Part shown: piece by piece, positions 6,444 to 8,884 of the stretch
How the letters are laid out: each line of letters opens with the position of its first letter
How positions within the stretch are numbered: the stretch's first letter is position 1
NCBI GenBank assembly: GCA_963589235.1
Contig: CAVAJX010000033.1
Location: 1-8,884 of the forward strand
Source: CAG-877 sp963589235
GTDB lineage: Bacteria; Bacillota_I; Bacilli_A; RF39; UBA660
DNA length: 8,884 nucleotides
Direction of reading: 5' to 3'
Made by a program: the position numbers and the translations under genes
Notes under the pieces: generated by a model
The model's database searches: none
Told to the model about the DNA's origin: nothing
What the model saw: only the letters and a program-made list of their open reading frames with translations

Positions 6444-7392
6444 AACCTAAAATAACATAACTATAATAAACTACGAATAGTATTAAAAAACTCAAACCTT
6501 CTCTTTTACTGATTTTATAATCATTCTTAGAAAATAAATATAACATCAAAGCTGTAACTATCATTACAATTAAATCTATATAACTAAATGCAATTTTACT
6601 AATTCCACCAAGAATAGTAACTGGTAATCCAATAACTATACCTATATTAAATATATTACTTCCAACTACATTACCTATCGCTATATCATATTCACCTTTT
6701 TTAGTAGCCATAACTGATGTTACAAGTTCAGGCAAAGAAGTACCAAGAGCAATAATTGTTAAACTAATAATTCGCTCACTTACACCAAAGGCTTTAGCTA
6801 AATAACTTGCTGAATCAACCACAAAGTTACTTCCAATTATTATCGCAACTAATCCAATAAAAGTATAAAGAAATGATTTTGGTAATGATAAAACTTTCTC
6901 ATCAGTACTGTCTTCTACTTTATTTCTCATTAAATTAATAAGGTAATAAATAAACACTAAGAAGAAAAGTATTAAAACAATTCCATCTCCTCTAGTAAAG
7001 TTATTACTCATACTTTTATCAAATAAGTTATCAGAAAGTAAAACTGCAAATAAAGCTGTAATCAATAAAGTAATTGGTAACTCTTTCTTTACTGTATTAC
7101 TTTTAACAACTAAAGGATGTATCATTGCCGCAACACCAAGTATTAAAAGTATATTTAAAATATTACTACCTATTACATTACCCAGCACAATGTCAAAAGA
7201 TCCAGAAAGTAATCCTTTAACACTAACAGCAAACTCAGGTGCACTAGTACCAAATGCTACTATTGTAAGACCAATGAGCATCTTAGACACCTTAAAATTA
7301 AGAGCAATGTTACTAGCACCATCTACAAACCAATCTGCACCCTTAATTAAAATAACAAACCCTATAATTAATAAAATAATATTAAGTACCAT
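6442..7392 (-). CDS. CaCA-family sodium/calcium antiporter
   Basis: A 316-residue polytopic membrane protein of the calcium:cation antiporter superfamily (YrbG-like), which exchanges Ca2+ for Na+ or H+ across the membrane. Two inverted Na_Ca_ex halves are visible. The first has GTSAPE (48-53) and GNVIGS (71-76); the second has GTSLPE (217-222) and GNVVGS (240-245). Glu53 and Glu222 are the expected ion-binding acids. About ten hydrophobic segments are present, with a charged loop at about 155-172 separating the halves. The ATG at 7392 has AAGGGAGG (7400-7407) seven bases upstream. It is the first gene after an isoleucine-type T-box leader and is directly coupled to ileS, which is unusual for an ion transporter. 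Family confident; ion specificity not provable from sequence. Confidence 0.93.
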   Translation of the reverse strand: MVLNIILLIIGFVILIKGADWFVDGASNIALNFKVSKMLIGLTIVAFGTSAPEFAVSVKGLLSGSFDIVLGNVIGSNILNILLILGVAAMIHPLVVKSNTVKKELPITLLITALFAVLLSDNLFDKSMSNNFTRGDGIVLILFFLVFIYYLINLMRNKVEDSTDEKVLSLPKSFLYTFIGLVAIIIGSNFVVDSASYLAKAFGVSERIISLTIIALGTSLPELVTSVMATKKGEYDIAIGNVVGSNIFNIGIVIGLPVTILGGISKIAFSYIDLIVMIVTALMLYLFSKNDYKISKREGLSFLILFVVYYSYVILG

Positions 7393-7399
7393 ATATAAG

Positions 7400-7407
7400 C
7401 CTCCCTT
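7400..7407 (-). promoter_or_regulatory. Ribosome binding site of the antiporter gene
   Basis: The minus strand reads AAGGGAGG, seven bases before the ATG at 7392. It lies just after the U-tract of the T-box terminator and outside the hairpin, so the leader appears to act on transcription rather than by hiding this site. Confidence 0.8.
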
Positions 7408-7410
7408 AAA

Positions 7411-7446
7411 ATAAAAACTAACTCATCCTATAAGGACGAATTAGTT
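7411..7446 (-). terminator. T-box attenuator (terminator hairpin)
   Basis: On the minus strand, AACTAATTCGTCCT (7446-7433) pairs with AGGATGAGTTAGTT (7429-7416), a 14-bp stem with two G-U pairs and a 3-base loop, then TTTTTAT. The upstream arm contains CGTCCTT, which can instead pair with AAGG of the T-box core to form the antiterminator. Uncharged tRNA-Ile should favour the antiterminator, and charged tRNA the terminator. Confidence 0.9.
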
Positions 7447-7540
7447 CGCGGTACCACCTTAATTTATAAGTATAATACTTATCTCAAATACTATAACGCG
7501 TTACCGTATTTATCTTATCCATAAATCGCAACTTGAAAGT

Positions 7541-7543
7541 GAT
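7541..7543 (-). other. ATC specifier codon of the T-box
   Basis: The minus strand reads GATCA immediately before the CTTTC arm of stem I. The ATC triplet followed by a purine is in the usual specifier position, predicting recognition of tRNA-Ile(GAU), in agreement with ileS in the same operon. Confidence 0.8.
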
Positions 7544-7632
7544 CTAAATATTTCTTCGTAATCTATTTTCACCAAACATAGACTCTCTAAATACTAATAA
7601 ATATTCCGTCTTTCGCACTTGCTTTCCAACTT

Positions 7633-7661
7633 AATATAACATATTTAATTTTCATTTACAA
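7633..7661 (-). promoter_or_regulatory. Promoter of the T-box / antiporter / ileS operon
   Basis: On the minus strand there is TTGTAA (-35, 7656-7661), a 17-base spacer and TATATT (-10, 7633-7638) with an extended TGT. The start of transcription would be near 7626, just before T-box stem I. The -35 lies inside the last codons of the upstream gene, which has no terminator of its own here. Confidence 0.75.
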
Positions 7662-8884
7662 GATTTTTTTCGAATACTTTTTCATCTCTTTTAGAAGTTA
7701 CTTCTTGTTTTATACTACCATCAGCTATTCCCCTAATAACTATATTATAAAGTTTTATTTCATGAGGTAATTCTAAAGAATCAATATAATCAAATGCAGC
7801 TTGTTTCATATTATTATCTATTTCAGTAGAAACACCATCTATATTTAATTCTTCTTTTGTCTTTAAAATTGTTTCCTCTTTATAATATTTAGGTCTAGTA
7901 TACTTCAATGTAAATTCTCTTATCTTATTAATTTCTTCTTCACTATAACGAAATTCAGGAGCATTCAAAATAGTTGTAATAACTAAACCAATCGGTAAAT
8001 CAGAAGTTAATTTATAATCAAGATAATTATAATCTCTAACCGTTCCATCTTCCATAGTTACACCAGAAATAATACCAGAAGCAACTTTATTAACTACACT
8101 AGCATCCATTCTATCTGGATTAAAACAGCCTGAACGAACTAATCGAGCTCTATTTTTATATTGTTCAGCTAATTCAATACCATTTTCACTACAATAATCA
8201 ACTGCTTTTTTTAATTTGTAAACAGGTATTCCTATTAAACTACAATATGTTTTAGCAGTTAATCCTTCAGTAGATAAATAATCACTAACTAAATTCATAT
8301 ACATCTTACATTGTTCTTTTTTCATTATTTCCTGACATTTTTTTTCTCTTTCAATGTCATCTTCACTCAATTTAGATGAAACATTTCTTATAACATTACT
8401 AAGTTCAAAATCTGCATTCTTTTCAAGTATAGAAAACATATCTAAAGCATCATCCAAAGATAACCCTAAATAAAATATTCTATCAGCCAAACTTTCCTTA
8501 TTTTCATAAGCAATACATACCTCACCTAATAAAGCCCATGCATTTTCTATTTTAAAACTAGTTTCATAATTTTCAAAAATTTTTTTTATATCTCTAGCCG
8601 TGGCAAACTTTCCAACACCATCATTAACGGCGTATTTTAAATATTTACTATAAACAGCTTGTCTATCCATAAATTTACTATCATGAAGTTCATTTTCAAA
8701 GTCATCTAATAATTTAATCGCACATCTTGCATATAATTCTTTACTATTATTCCAACCTGTAAATTGTTTATTATGTTCAAACCAAGTTTTCAACTTATTA
8801 AAATCTAAAATATCATCATCTAAAACATTATTTCTAACAAAATATTCCATTGTTTCATCAACACTATCTTGATGTAAAAATAAC
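7645..8884 (-). CDS. Hypothetical protein, 5' end beyond the window
   Basis: The reading frame is open to the right edge: 11 further codons (LFLHQDSVDET) precede the ATG at 8850, and no Shine-Dalgarno site stands before that ATG. The true start is therefore probably outside, and 412 residues are visible. I do not recognise the family. The visible part is soluble-looking, charged and mainly helical, with no membrane segment or signal peptide. Counting from the Met at 8850, a Lys/Glu-rich helix lies at about 160-182, and residues about 192-222 (including TAKTYCSLIGIPVYKLKKAV) look like a helix-turn-helix, which could mean nucleic-acid binding. Five of its cysteines show no metal-binding spacing. 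The end holds the -35 box of the T-box promoter, and no terminator separates them, so readthrough into the leader is possible. It may be unrelated in function to the genes downstream. Confidence 0.75.
   Translation of the reverse strand, partial: LFLHQDSVDETMEYFVRNNVLDDDILDFNKLKTWFEHNKQFTGWNNSKELYARCAIKLLDDFENELHDSKFMDRQAVYSKYLKYAVNDGVGKFATARDIKKIFENYETSFKIENAWALLGEVCIAYENKESLADRIFYLGLSLDDALDMFSILEKNADFELSNVIRNVSSKLSEDDIEREKKCQEIMKKEQCKMYMNLVSDYLSTEGLTAKTYCSLIGIPVYKLKKAVDYCSENGIELAEQYKNRARLVRSGCFNPDRMDASVVNKVASGIISGVTMEDGTVRDYNYLDYKLTSDLPIGLVITTILNAPEFRYSEEEINKIREFTLKYTRPKYYKEETILKTKEELNIDGVSTEIDNNMKQAAFDYIDSLELPHEIKLYNIVIRGIADGSIKQEVTSKRDEKVFEKNLVNEN

Larger units (their letters stand above)
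7411..7626 (-). promoter_or_regulatory. T-box leader, isoleucine specifier
   Basis: This leader senses uncharged tRNA by pairing with its anticodon and acceptor end. The core AAGGTGGTACCGCG (7460-7447) is nearly perfect; its TGGT bulge would pair with an ACCA tRNA end, consistent with the A discriminator of tRNA-Ile. Stem I spans about 7528-7622, with GCAA (7619-7622) pairing TTGC (7528-7531) and GAAAG (7610-7614) pairing CTTTC (7535-7539). Its apical part has AGAGAGTC (7581-7588) and a GGTGAAAA-type motif (about 7565-7573). The codon directly before the lower CTTTC arm is ATC followed by A (7540-7543), so the specifier is isoleucine. A small stem III is at 7466-7482. Downstream genes are the antiporter and ileS, whose product matches the specifier. 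Confidence 0.93.

Noticed and set aside
7190..7414. A 74-residue open frame on the plus strand
   Set aside because: It lies antisense to the antiporter gene and the T-box terminator, has no ribosome site and shows no protein-family features.
138..8884. Mycoplasma-type genetic code (TGA as tryptophan)
   Set aside because: Long proteins rich in tryptophan, notably ileS, use TGG throughout and contain no in-frame TGA.

Overview
The window is strongly AT-rich and every convincing gene lies on the minus strand, so transcription runs from right to left. The short gaps, AGGAGG-type ribosome binding sites, tRNA-responsive T-box leader and U-tailed hairpin terminators point to a low-GC Bacillota (Firmicutes) bacterium, perhaps a Bacilli-type gut lineage; the exact taxon cannot be read from the sequence. 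All tryptophans in the long ORFs use TGG and no in-frame TGA interrupts them, so the ordinary bacterial code fits. The seven stops seen are only TAA or TAG.

In transcription order (right to left): (1) an unrecognised gene, cut by the right edge, ends at 7645. (2) A promoter embedded in its last codons drives a T-box leader (about 7626-7411) with an ATC (Ile) specifier, a canonical T-box core and a long terminator hairpin. (3) This leader controls a two-gene operon: a CaCA-family sodium/calcium-type antiporter (7392-6442) and then isoleucyl-tRNA synthetase, ileS (6430-3335), closed by a terminator whose stem includes the ileS stop codon. (4) A new candidate promoter (3282-3310) starts a compact four-gene operon: a membrane-anchored thioredoxin-fold protein, an SDR oxidoreductase, a PLP-dependent protein of the methionine gamma-lyase/'aluminium resistance' (YnbB-like) family, and a Fic-domain protein. 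(5) The last 137 bases hold another leftward candidate promoter and the start of a leader with a tetranucleotide repeat, belonging to a gene outside the window.

Three points stand out. The isoleucyl-tRNA synthetase is of the type 2 (IleRS2) class and its HIGH motif reads GIHH, the swapped signature associated with mupirocin hyper-resistance. The isoleucine T-box controls an ion antiporter as the first gene ahead of ileS. The Fic protein keeps a perfect N-terminal inhibitory motif but has lost the catalytic His (Gln instead) and the last Arg of the Fic motif.
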